DNA of 64,000 nt from contig NZ_QAJP01000007.1 in NCBI RefSeq assembly GCF_003852535.1, forward strand, positions 211,013 through 275,012, written 5' to 3'. Shown one piece after another: positions 9,535 through 18,700 of this stretch (within the stretch, counting starts at the first letter, position 1; each line of letters starts with the position of its first letter). The notes beneath the pieces were generated by a model that had not been told where the DNA came from, did no database searches, and saw only the letters and a list, made by a program, of their open reading frames with translations. Both the position numbers and the translations under genes were made by a program. This DNA comes from Herminiimonas sp. KBW02. Its GTDB lineage: Bacteria > Pseudomonadota > Gammaproteobacteria > Burkholderiales > Burkholderiaceae_D.

Positions 9535-10167
9535 TTAGTCAATCAGGTTTTGCTTGATTGCGTAGTAAATGATGCCGGCGTTATTTTCCATATTCATCTT
9601 TTGCAATACACGTGCCCGATAGGTACTGACTGTTTTCACGCTCAGGCATAGTTCTTCTGCGATCTTGGTAACGCCATGACCCTGGCACAGCTTGTAGAAA
9701 ATTTCGTACTCACGTTTCGACAGGGTTTCGTGCAAAGGCTTTTCGGTACTGGTATCGAGTTCTGTCGTCAGTAGTTCCGCAACGGTATGGCTGATGTACT
9801 TGTGGCCGCGCAGGATGGTCTGAATCGCATTGACCAATTCTTCTGCCAGCGCTTCCTTCTGCACATAACCACTGGCACCGCTGCGTAATATCTGTACCGC
9901 ATAGCGGCTTTCCGGGTGCATGCTCAGGATCAGTACCGGCAGATCCGGCTTCTCGCGCTTGATTTGCTTCAGTACTTCGACCCCGCTTTTATCCGGCATA
10001 TTAATGTCGAGCAAAACGATGTCCCAATCCTGGGAGCGCACCAGGCGGATAGCTTCCTGCGCAGTAGCGGCTTCACCTTCGATTTTCATGTCCGGTACTT
10101 GCGCAATGAAATACTGCACGCCGGCGCGTACTACTGCATGGTCATCGACTACTAAAATTTTTATCAT
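9535..10167 (-). CDS. NarL/FixJ-family response regulator
   Basis: 210 residues: receiver domain (1-120; D8/D9 acidic pair, phospho-acceptor D54 in VLLDINMP, Lys in YVQKEAL) followed by a LuxR-type helix-turn-helix (about 145-205) with LSKREYEIFYKLCQG, IAEELCLSVKTVSTYRARV and LQKMNM. It should bind DNA after phosphorylation by a HisKA_3 kinase; the kinase at 6974-9010 is the obvious candidate. The gene lies between the stand-alone receiver and the sigma54 activator, all leftward, with short gaps (65 and 34 bp), suggesting an operon read from upstream of 11317. Confidence 0.94.
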   Translation of the reverse strand: MIKILVVDDHAVVRAGVQYFIAQVPDMKIEGEAATAQEAIRLVRSQDWDIVLLDINMPDKSGVEVLKQIKREKPDLPVLILSMHPESRYAVQILRSGASGYVQKEALAEELVNAIQTILRGHKYISHTVAELLTTELDTSTEKPLHETLSKREYEIFYKLCQGHGVTKIAEELCLSVKTVSTYRARVLQKMNMENNAGIIYYAIKQNLID

Positions 10168-10201
10168 TATGAGTATGGGCGTTTAAATGAGTACTCGCCG
10201 A

Positions 10202-11317
10202 TCACTGATTCCGGCTTTGCGCGCCATAGGGCCGCACATGCGGAATGACATCGCCCAGGAATAGCTTGGCCTGGTATTCATTCAAACGATTGTAAAGGGT
10301 TTTCAGGCTCACACCTAACACCTCGGCGGTCAGAGTCTTATTACCGCCACAGTGCCCTAAAGTGGCATAAATCAGGCGTTGTTCGGCATCGGCCAGCTTG
10401 CTGCCCAGCTGCACGGTGACGCAATCGCCGATTTGCTCGCTGACCATACCTTTGTTCGGGTTTACGAGTGGTAACAGCTCCAGCTCATGGTCGGCCATGA
10501 TGTAGGCACGGTGCACAACGTTTTTCAATTCACGCACATTGCCCGGCCAGGTGTATTCATTCAACAGGCGCCACGACGCTTTGGAAAAGACCCGGTCACG
10601 ACCGTCTTCCTCATTGAGCTGATCAAGGAACAGGCTGGCCAGCAGGCGGATATCTTCGCTGCGCTCGCGCAGCGGCGGCAAGTCCAGTGGGAATACTGCC
10701 AGGCGATAAAAGAGATCGCTGCGCAGGATGCCACTCTTCATTGCCTCCAGCGGATCGCGATTGGTTGCGGCGATGACGCGGACTTTGACTTCGGTTTCTT
10801 CTTCCGCGCCGATACGGCAGAAGCGGCTACTCTCCAGCACGCGCAGCAGCTTGACCTGCATATCGAGCGACATTTCCGTCACTTCATCGAGGAAGAGCGT
10901 GCCGCCATTCGCACGTTCGAAGCAGCCTTTTTGCATGCGGATCGCACCGGTAAAGCTGCCGCGTTCATGGCCAAACAATTCGGCCTCGATCAATTGTGGC
11001 GATACGGCACTACAGTTCAGGGCGACGAAAGGCTGATCCTGTTCGCGGCTCAGTTGATGGATGGCTTGTGCGACCAATTCCTTACCGGTGCCGCTTTCGC
11101 CTGCGATCAGGACGTTGGCAGTGGTCGGCGCCACTTTGCCTATCATCTCGAACAACTGCTGCATCGGAGCGGACGCACCATACAGGTCGCCGCAACGCGC
11201 AAGCTGCTTGAGCGTATGGGTGTGGGAGTTATTTCGGGCTTGCAATACGGCCATGTCATGGGCGCCGGGAATCGATAAATCTGCGATTTCAGCACTACCA
11301 TTCAATCCGTTCGACAT
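10202..11317 (-). CDS. Sigma54-dependent activator without N-terminal sensory domain (PspF-like layout)
   Basis: 371 residues. Only about 45 residues precede the AAA+ domain, so there is no receiver, GAF or PAS domain. Walker A is GESGTGKE, the sigma54-contact loop reads GSFTGA, Walker B is GTLFLDEV, and the R-finger region YRLAVFPLDLPPLRERSEDI is present. The C-terminus has a Fis-type helix-turn-helix (GGNKTLTAEVLGVSLKTLYNRL). Control must come from a partner protein or from expression level. It lies upstream of two response-regulator genes on the same strand. No -24/-12 promoter was found next to it, so its targets are probably elsewhere. Confidence 0.92.
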   Translation of the reverse strand: MSNGLNGSAEIADLSIPGAHDMAVLQARNNSHTHTLKQLARCGDLYGASAPMQQLFEMIGKVAPTTANVLIAGESGTGKELVAQAIHQLSREQDQPFVALNCSAVSPQLIEAELFGHERGSFTGAIRMQKGCFERANGGTLFLDEVTEMSLDMQVKLLRVLESSRFCRIGAEEETEVKVRVIAATNRDPLEAMKSGILRSDLFYRLAVFPLDLPPLRERSEDIRLLASLFLDQLNEEDGRDRVFSKASWRLLNEYTWPGNVRELKNVVHRAYIMADHELELLPLVNPNKGMVSEQIGDCVTVQLGSKLADAEQRLIYATLGHCGGNKTLTAEVLGVSLKTLYNRLNEYQAKLFLGDVIPHVRPYGAQSRNQ

Positions 11318-11384
11318 TCACTTCTCCTCTGTTAGGACGGCTACGACTTTTACAGAGTGAATTGTGAAGTAGTTGATAACATCG

Positions 11385-11409
11385 CAGAATCGGTGCTTAT
11401 CCGATTCTG
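11385..11409. repeat. Perfect 9-bp inverted repeat upstream of the sigma54 activator gene
   Basis: Arms 11385-11393 and 11401-11409 flank a 7-nt loop. On the leftward strand it is not followed by a T-run, so it is a poor intrinsic terminator for the ybdK-type gene. An operator for the activator gene (start at 11317) is possible. Confidence 0.45.
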
Positions 11410-11480
11410 CTGTGGGAAAGCGCTTACATCTGCAAGCAATAGAGGGAGAGTTTACGGTGCAGTGCAGCAGGGAAACTTGT

Positions 11481-12593
11481 CTAGCGCGCCATCCAGACTG
11501 CACTTTGTTGACGTACGACATCGCTAAGTGAGCCTGATTTCTCGTAGCAGGCACGCAGCCAGTCGGCGTCGGATTGTCCGGCCTGTATGCGCTGACGCAA
11601 CAACTCTATGGCCTCAGTGGTACCTAGTTCCTGGGCAATATCGGCCAGCATATCGAAGGTCTGCAGAATGTCTTCCTTGATCGAAGTCTGGGTCCCGTTG
11701 ATAGGATTGATGATGGTGCCGTTCATGCCGAAGCGGCATGCCTGGAAGCGATTGTAGGAGTAGGTCAGGTAAGTATCTTGCGCCGGTTTCAGTTCCTGCT
11801 GCGCAAAGAAGAACTTGCTGAGCGTTTGCGCGTAACCGGCCAGTGCGACGGCGACTTCTATCGACAGCGGTGTGTCGCAGACACGGATTTCAACTGTGCC
11901 GTATTCCGGCTTGGGCCGGATGTCCCAGTAAAAGTCTTTCATGCTGGCGACGATGCCGAGGCTGGACATTTTGTCGAAGTAAGCATTGAACGCATCCCAG
12001 TCGGTCACGAAGGGCATGTAGCCACTCAGCGGGAAGGCGTTGATGCTGGTTAGGCGTGATGACTGGAAGGTGGTATCCACGCCCTGGTAAAACGGCGACG
12101 ACGCCGACAGCGTGATGAAGTGCGGGATGTAGCGCGCCAGCATATGCGCAAGGCGTATCGCTTCATCGCCGGTCGCACAGCCTATGTGTATGTGTTGGCC
12201 GTACACGGTGAATTGCTTGGCCAGATAACCGTATAACTCGGAGACCAGGCGATAACGATCAGTCGGATAAATGCGCTGGTCTTCCCAGTGCTGGAACGGA
12301 TGCGCACCGCCACCGGCGAGGCCGAGGTTGAGTTTGTCGGCAGCGCTGACCAGCAGCGTACGCATGGCGGTCAGCTCGGCCAGCATTTCCTTGTGATCGG
12401 TGTGCACGGAAGTCGCAATCTCGATCATGCTCTCGGTGATTTCCGGCTTGATGTCATAGCCGTGATCAGTCTTGTCGATGATGACGAGCAAATCGCTGGA
12501 GCCGCGTGTGAGGTTGTAGTCGCGGCGGTTAACGATTTGCAGCTCGAGCTCTACGCCCATCGTCAGCGGAGTCGAATTATTGAATTCCAGCAT
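11481..12593 (-). CDS. YbdK-type carboxylate-amine ligase (GCS2 family)
   Basis: 370 residues. The family carries out weak ATP-dependent gamma-glutamyl-cysteine ligation in vitro, with unknown physiological substrate. TMGVELELQIV near the N-terminus carries the Mg/ATP-binding Glu residues of the glutamine-synthetase-like fold. HIHIGC and the FxxSRLTSIN region are family hallmarks, as is GTVEIRVCDTPLSI. Length is normal for YbdK (about 370). The gene starts 17 bp after the stop of the leftward CPA2 antiporter gene, so the two are almost surely co-transcribed. True glutathione synthesis by this protein is unproven. Confidence 0.88.
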   Translation of the reverse strand: MLEFNNSTPLTMGVELELQIVNRRDYNLTRGSSDLLVIIDKTDHGYDIKPEITESMIEIATSVHTDHKEMLAELTAMRTLLVSAADKLNLGLAGGGAHPFQHWEDQRIYPTDRYRLVSELYGYLAKQFTVYGQHIHIGCATGDEAIRLAHMLARYIPHFITLSASSPFYQGVDTTFQSSRLTSINAFPLSGYMPFVTDWDAFNAYFDKMSSLGIVASMKDFYWDIRPKPEYGTVEIRVCDTPLSIEVAVALAGYAQTLSKFFFAQQELKPAQDTYLTYSYNRFQACRFGMNGTIINPINGTQTSIKEDILQTFDMLADIAQELGTTEAIELLRQRIQAGQSDADWLRACYEKSGSLSDVVRQQSAVWMAR

Positions 12594-12610
12594 AGGGTTT
12601 CCTTGTTTGC

Positions 12611-13813
12611 TTATTGCTTGGCTTCACCGGATGCAACAAGTGCATAGCGGGTGCAGACCGGGCCTATGATTTCCAGGATGACGAGTATCGATACGACCAG
12701 TGCCGCGAGTTGCGAGCCGAACTGCGGATAGTAACCGACCGCATGCTGCACCATGATGATGTTGAAGCCGGACAGCGGCATCAGGCCGATACCGAGCAAT
12801 GCACCTTTGCGCAGGGTCACGCCATTGATGCGTGCCATGGCCGTGGTGGTAGTCATCGCGATGGCGAGGCGCAAAACGATGAAAGCAAGTACTGCCGGCC
12901 ACAAGGTCAACAGGTGTGACAGTTCCAGCTTGGCGCCGGCAAAAACGAACAGAGCGACGTAAAACAGGCCGCTGAACTGGCTCAGGTCAGGCTCAACAAT
13001 TGCGTGGCGCGCATCGTAGCTGCGGCTGGCGATACCGAATACCAGCAGCGCAATCAGCGCGGACAGATTGAACATGACCGAGATGCCTACCGTCGCTGCA
13101 ATCAGTGCCAGCACCATTATCAGTTGCGACTGGGTATCGCGTCCCAGCCATTGCCCTATCCATACCAGGAGGCGGCTGATGATCCAGCCGAGGGCAGCGG
13201 AACCGAGCAGCAGGTAGAGCGGATGCAGGATGTAGCTCTGCCAGCCGGCCGCGTATTCAACGTGCACCGCAGCCAGTCCCATTGAAAAAATAATAAAGGC
13301 CAGCGCATTGCCGATAACGACGATGTTGAGCATCCGCTCGGTCAGTTGTCCTTCGGCTTTGACTTCACGCACCACGTTCAGGATGACGGCAGGCGAGGTG
13401 GCCATGCCGAGTGCAGCGACCATGCTGGCGACCAGCTTGCTGACGCCGAATTGCGTCAGCAGCAGGAACAGTGCGAAGAAGGTCACCAGACTCAGCAGTA
13501 CGCCGGTAATCAGCAAGCCGCGTTCGCGCAGCAACCATTTGTAATCAACCCGGCGGCCAAGTTCAAACAGTACCAGTCCCAGTGCAAGATCGACCATGAT
13601 GCTGATTTCTTCCAGCATCGGTGCATCGATCAGGTTCAGTACCGATGGTCCTATTAATAAGCCAGTCAACACGTAACAGGTGATAGCAGGTATTTGCGGA
13701 AAAAAACGACGCAGAAAATGCGAACCGAGTATGCCGACGATGAGGATCAGGCCGGTGGCGGTAAGCACATTCAAAGCGTGCGGCATGGACGGAAAAAAAC
13801 TATGTGATGTCAT
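12611..13813 (-). CDS. CPA2-family monovalent cation:proton antiporter (KefB/RosB-like), without RCK domain
   Basis: 400 residues with 11-13 hydrophobic segments across the whole length and no C-terminal cytosolic nucleotide-binding domain. The FELGRRVDYKWL motif, the GMATSPAVILNVVRE segment (transport-site helix region) and the GIGLMPLSGFNI motif agree with the Na+/H+ exchanger Pfam family in the Kef/NapA branch. It should exchange K+ or Na+ for protons across the inner membrane. It is followed by the YbdK-type gene with a 17-bp gap. KefB relatives are gated by glutathione adducts, so pairing with a glutamate-cysteine-ligase-like enzyme is suggestive, though the gating domain is absent here. 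Confidence 0.88.
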   Translation of the reverse strand: MTSHSFFPSMPHALNVLTATGLILIVGILGSHFLRRFFPQIPAITCYVLTGLLIGPSVLNLIDAPMLEEISIMVDLALGLVLFELGRRVDYKWLLRERGLLITGVLLSLVTFFALFLLLTQFGVSKLVASMVAALGMATSPAVILNVVREVKAEGQLTERMLNIVVIGNALAFIIFSMGLAAVHVEYAAGWQSYILHPLYLLLGSAALGWIISRLLVWIGQWLGRDTQSQLIMVLALIAATVGISVMFNLSALIALLVFGIASRSYDARHAIVEPDLSQFSGLFYVALFVFAGAKLELSHLLTLWPAVLAFIVLRLAIAMTTTTAMARINGVTLRKGALLGIGLMPLSGFNIIMVQHAVGYYPQFGSQLAALVVSILVILEIIGPVCTRYALVASGEAKQ

Positions 13814-14219
13814 GTTGTTCCCGGCAATTTAAAGTAAGTGTTTCACGCAAGATGAAACGACTTGTGTAGCAGGACGCCTTGTCTATTCTGCAGACAGTAC
13901 AGCGGCGACCATGTGTTTAGGTCGAGCAACTTTACTCACAGATTGTTTTCGGATGCTACTGCCTGCACTCATTGCAGGTGTCACCCGGTTTGTTGTGCCG
14001 TGATACTAACGACACGTGAGCGAATAAGACTGTTAGGTTCTTAACGGAGATACCGTTTTATTAATTTGACTGCGAAAGTGTAGCAGCAGTTATAGCAAAA
14101 GGCCGTATACATTTTTCTGCGATGCATATTACGAAATACGCCGCATGTCTGATATACAGACAGCGGCGAATTATAGTGCAATTCTTTTTTTTCTACATCA
14201 AGACACGATTAAGGTGTGT
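13814..14219 (-). promoter_or_regulatory. Long leader/promoter region of the antiporter-YbdK operon
   Basis: About 400 bp without a supportable ORF, upstream of the leftward antiporter gene and downstream of ndh. A perfect -10 hexamer TATAAT on the minus strand lies at 14171-14176 next to an A-tract; the -35 is poor. A 30-nt hairpin follows at 14139-14168 (arms CGCCGC plus GTCTG with mismatches). A small hairpin is at about 14043-14058 and another (CCTGCA/TGCAGG) is near 13970-13979. If the promoter is real, the leader is about 350 nt and could be regulatory. I recognise no known riboswitch. Confidence 0.35.
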
Positions 14220-15590
14220 TTAGTGCAATTTTACGCGGGGTGATGTTTTGCGCCTTAACCAGTGCCCCACCGTATCAGCGCAAGTACGTATCACACCGTG
14301 TAATGCAACCAGATGCATGCGGTACAAGGAGATGTAAAGCAGGCGTGCCAGCACGCCTTCAATAAACATCGCACGACCAAGCAATGGCCCCATCAGATTG
14401 CCGACTGCATCGAAGCGACCGAGTGACACTAGTGAGCCGAGATCACGATACTGGAACAGCGGCAGCTCTTCATTGTCGAGGCGTTTCTTGATGGCATTGA
14501 ACAGGAAGCTGGCCTGTTGATGGGCCGCCTGTGCACGCGGTGGCACTGTACTGTTTTTCTCCGGCCATGGACACGCAGCGCAATCACCGAACGCAAAAAT
14601 ATTCGGATCGACTTCAGTTTGCAGGCTTTGCGTCACGACTACCTGGCCGAGACGATTTACCGGTAAGCCGAGTTCGCTGAGGATTTGTGGTGCACGTATG
14701 CCTGCTGCCCATACGGTCAGGTCGGCCGGCACACTTTCGCCATTCGCGAGCATGACTGCGTGCTCCTGTACTTCAGAAACCTTGGCGTCGATGAGCACAT
14801 CGATTTCCATATGATTCAGCAGTTCGGTAGTTTTGCTGGATACACGTTCCGGCAGTGCCGACAGAATGCGTGGTGCGGCTTCGATCACGCTGATGCGGAT
14901 ATCGCGGTGCGGATCAAGGTGATGCAAGCCGTAAGCACCGAGTATCTCTGCGGTATTGCGTAGCTCTGCTGATAACTCAACGCCGGTTGCACCACCGCCG
15001 ATGATCGCGATATTCAGTTTGCTTTGTGCCTGGTCGGCACGCACACACAGTCCTATCATGCGACGACGGAAGTGCTCGGCCTGATGCATGGTATCGATCG
15101 AGATCGCATTCTTTTCCGCGCCCTGCACATTAAAGAAGTTGGTCACACTACCTATCGACAAGACCAGGGTATCGTAAGGAATATCGCGACGTGGCAGTAA
15201 CTCGACACCGTCATCGTCGTTCACGCTGCCTATCGTAATCGTCTTGCGTGCACGATCCAGTCCTTGCAGTTCGCCCGGCTGATAGACAAAGCGGTGCCAG
15301 CGTGCCTGCGCCGCGTATTCGAGTTGGTGTGAGTTGGCATCCATGCTGCCAGCTGCAACTTCATGCAGCAAAGGCTTCCAGATGTGGGTAGACGAACGGT
15401 CGACCAGCACGACACTGATGCGTCCGCTCTTGACGAGCTTGTCACCGAGCGCGGTGGCCAGTTCAAGGCCGCCGGCACCACCACCGACGATAACGATGCG
15501 GTGTATTGCCGCAGCGTTGTCGGTCAAGGTTTGTAATTCAGTGTTGGTCTGGCTGCTCTGGTTTACTTCTCCATCAAGATCGTTAGACAT
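14220..15590 (-). CDS. ndh: Type II NADH dehydrogenase (NDH-2), FAD-dependent
   Basis: 456 residues. This single-subunit, non-proton-pumping enzyme passes electrons from NADH to quinone on the cytosolic face of the inner membrane. The N-terminal Rossmann motif VGGGAGGLELA (FAD) begins near residue 34 and a second one IIGGGATGVELSAEL (NADH) lies mid-protein. The FAFGDCAACPWP motif near the C-terminus closes the FAD site. The C-terminal amphipathic, Arg/Lys-rich segment (RMHLVALHG..., LRRKTSPRVKLH) fits membrane anchoring. The first 30 residues are polar and perhaps unstructured. It is transcribed alone, with gaps of 150 bp or more on both sides. Confidence 0.93.
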   Translation of the reverse strand: MSNDLDGEVNQSSQTNTELQTLTDNAAAIHRIVIVGGGAGGLELATALGDKLVKSGRISVVLVDRSSTHIWKPLLHEVAAGSMDANSHQLEYAAQARWHRFVYQPGELQGLDRARKTITIGSVNDDDGVELLPRRDIPYDTLVLSIGSVTNFFNVQGAEKNAISIDTMHQAEHFRRRMIGLCVRADQAQSKLNIAIIGGGATGVELSAELRNTAEILGAYGLHHLDPHRDIRISVIEAAPRILSALPERVSSKTTELLNHMEIDVLIDAKVSEVQEHAVMLANGESVPADLTVWAAGIRAPQILSELGLPVNRLGQVVVTQSLQTEVDPNIFAFGDCAACPWPEKNSTVPPRAQAAHQQASFLFNAIKKRLDNEELPLFQYRDLGSLVSLGRFDAVGNLMGPLLGRAMFIEGVLARLLYISLYRMHLVALHGVIRTCADTVGHWLRRKTSPRVKLH

Positions 15591-15742
15591 AGCTACTCTC
15601 CAATTGTTGAAAATCGTGAGCGGCAGGGCGATCAGCCCCGCGATGCATGCCTTTCCTGGAAACGGCGGGTATTCAGCACGGTTTCAACAAGAAATCATGC
15701 GCAATAGTGTTGTTATATCAGGTTCGGGCCCGTCGTGCATAG

Positions 15743-18700
15743 TCAGTCGAAAGCAAAGTTATAGAACACAGATAGCGCGCTACTGGTACCGGCTTCGCCT
15801 TCCAGCGTAATGCGTGGCGTCAGTGTATAGCGCAGCAGCAGGACGCTGCCGACGGTATCCAGGCTTTGCTTGAAGCTGAGATAAAGGCGCGACGAGATAC
15901 GTTTGCCCAGGGTGATGATGCGATCCTGCAGATCTGTGCCGCCTTTGCCTATGCTGACGTCGTCAAAGCCGAAAGCACTGGCAATTTGCGACTGCAAACC
16001 GGCTGCCGCCGTACCGGACAGCAGCGAGGTGGCAGCACTTTGCAGCGCATCGCGGTCTGCATCACCGGTGCCGGACAAGCCGCGTCCCAGTACCAGCCAC
16101 GACAGTTTTTCCGCGTCGGTGACATTCGGTTCCGACACCAGCGTGATGCGTGGCGCGAGGGCTGTGCCGCGTATCGATACCCCGGCTTCGACTTCCTGGC
16201 CGCGTCGCATCGCGCGTATATCCAGTGCCGGATTGTTGAGCGGACCGCTGAACAGGACGGAACCTTGTTCGATTTTCAATTCACGCTGATAGGCTTTGAA
16301 GGTGCCGGATGAGACGCGCAGTGTGCCTTGCGCGCGCAAGGTATCACCGGCATTTGCCTGCAAGCGTACCTGGCCGACCAGCGTCGCATCCAGACCGCGA
16401 CCTTGCAGTTTGATGCCATCACCGAGGCTGATGCTGACGTCCAGTGCGATGGCGGTCTTCTTGCCGCCATCTTCACTCTGACCGACGATGATGACGTCAT
16501 CCGATAGTTCTGGGGTGCCGGACACGCCGATATCAACCAGGCCGGAATTGACTTCGAATTGTCCGTTCGCCTTGGCTACACCTGCTTGCCAGCCGACCAC
16601 GCTGTCACCACTGATAACCAGCTTGCGGTCGCTGCGATCTATCAATTTATAACGCGTTACTTTGACTTTCAGTTCCAGCGCCAGTTGCTCACGCAGCAAA
16701 CTGATGGGCCCGGAGATCAGCAGGTCGCCATCGTTTTTAAAACTGAGCTGGTTGATCATCAGCTGATCAGTCTGGAAGCTGCTGCGCAATACGCCTTGTT
16801 TCAGTTCTATGCCGGTATCGGTAAATAACAGGCGCAAACCATCCGCATTGACCGGTCCTTGCAGGCGCGGTTTGGCAAAGCTGCCATCCAGTACGATATC
16901 GGCCTGCACATTCCCTTCCATGACTAATGACGGAGAAATCAATGGGCCCAGCCATGCGAGAGTGGGCGTATTCATTTTGAGGTTGCCGGACAGCGGCGCA
17001 TTCGGTGCGATCGAGAAGCGTCCGTCACCGCCTATGGTGGTGGCTAGCCTGCCTTCGATACGACCGGTACGTTTGCCGTCAGCCAGTAGTTGTGCTGTGA
17101 GCTGGCCCTTATTGGCAGTTGCGTTCACTTCGAAGGTATTCAGGCCCAGCGCAGTTGATGCGCTGCCGTGGATTGCGATATCGCCGCTTTCACGCCGTAT
17201 GCTGAGATTGCCATCGAGCTTATCCTTCATGACCAGGTTCCATTCGCCGCCCAGCGTGAGGTCGCCGGTTGCGATAGGCGCCTGATTCAGCGCATGCAGG
17301 ATTTCACCCGGTCGCACGCGTTTGAAATTACCGCGTGTGCTGATGCTGCGCTCGGTGCGCAGGAACTGTTCGATCTGGATGCTGGCGTTGTTGGCAGTGA
17401 TCTTGAACTGATCCAGTTGTACCTGTTTTTGCGAAATTAATAGCGGTGCAGGTGCTTCCAGTTTTGCGTTGAAGCGACCGCTGGTGTCGAGGTTGTTGAT
17501 GCTGCCTTCCCAACGCGGTGCACGTGCCAGGTCTTTCAAGCCGCCTGTTGCGTTCAGCTTCCATTTTTGTTCACGCTCGTTGAGGTTGCTGACCAGCGTA
17601 TGTTGACCTGTGCTGCCACTGACTTTGAGATCAAAGTTATCCGCGCGCAGTTGTCCGCTCAGATTTTCCGCATGCACGAGGATGGAGAGGGGTGCGCTGT
17701 CCTGTGCGGCAAATTGCGCCTGTGCATCCAGTTTGGCGAATTGCTGGCCGCTGGATTGCACGGCTGTGGCATTCGTATTCAGCGTGACATTGCTGAGCAG
17801 GAAGGCTTTGTCATTCAGGTTCAGTGTCAGGTCGGCCTTGCCGGTGACAGTACCGATCCGGGTCTGGCCGGGTACGCGTACCTGATTGCCTTTCCAGTCA
17901 GCGCTAATGCGTGGTTGCTGCAGCTTGCCGCGTACTTCGCCATTAACTTGCAGTTCGCCGCCAAACTCTGATCCCAGCTGCGCCAGTGCCGGTGCCTGCA
18001 GGTCGAAGCTGAGGCGTGAGTTGTTTTCATCCAGCCTGCCGTTTGCGCTCAGGCGGTTTTTGCCGGCGACCAGCAGCAGCTTGGGGATGTCCAGTGTTTG
18101 TGCACGTAAACGTACTTCACCTTCGCCGCTCAAAGGATTGCCCGCAAGCTGGCTGTCATGGATGCGGAAGGAGAGGTCGCTTTCCAGACGTGGTTGACGT
18201 GTGCCACTGACGGAGAAATTACCATTCAGGTTGAGTGTCGGGAGTTGTGCAAAGTCGCCGAGTACACGTGGATTGAATTGGCGGATCACGCCTTTCGCGC
18301 TGAATGCCTGTTTGCCGCTGAAGGCGATATGCGCACTCGCATCGATGGCGCTGGCATCGGCACGCAGCTCCAGCTTATCCACGATCAGTGCTTCGTCCGC
18401 AACGACACCGTGTGCATTCAGGCTGAGCTTGCCTTTCTTGAGGGCTTCGGTGGCTGCCAGTGTGATGACTTGCCGACCTTCGGTATGTGCAACATCCAGC
18501 TTGATCGCCAGTCTGGTGGCACGCATGCGCTGATCGAGCTTTTTCAGGTCGAGGGCATCGGTATTGAGTGTGATATTCAATGCGCCATCAGCGTAGCGAC
18601 CGCTGCCTTTGATGCTGCCAGCCGGGCGTTGTGCGCTGCCGAGCCTGATGAGCAGGGACTCCAGCAGGAAAGCATCATCCTTGGGCTTGAAGCTGAGCGA

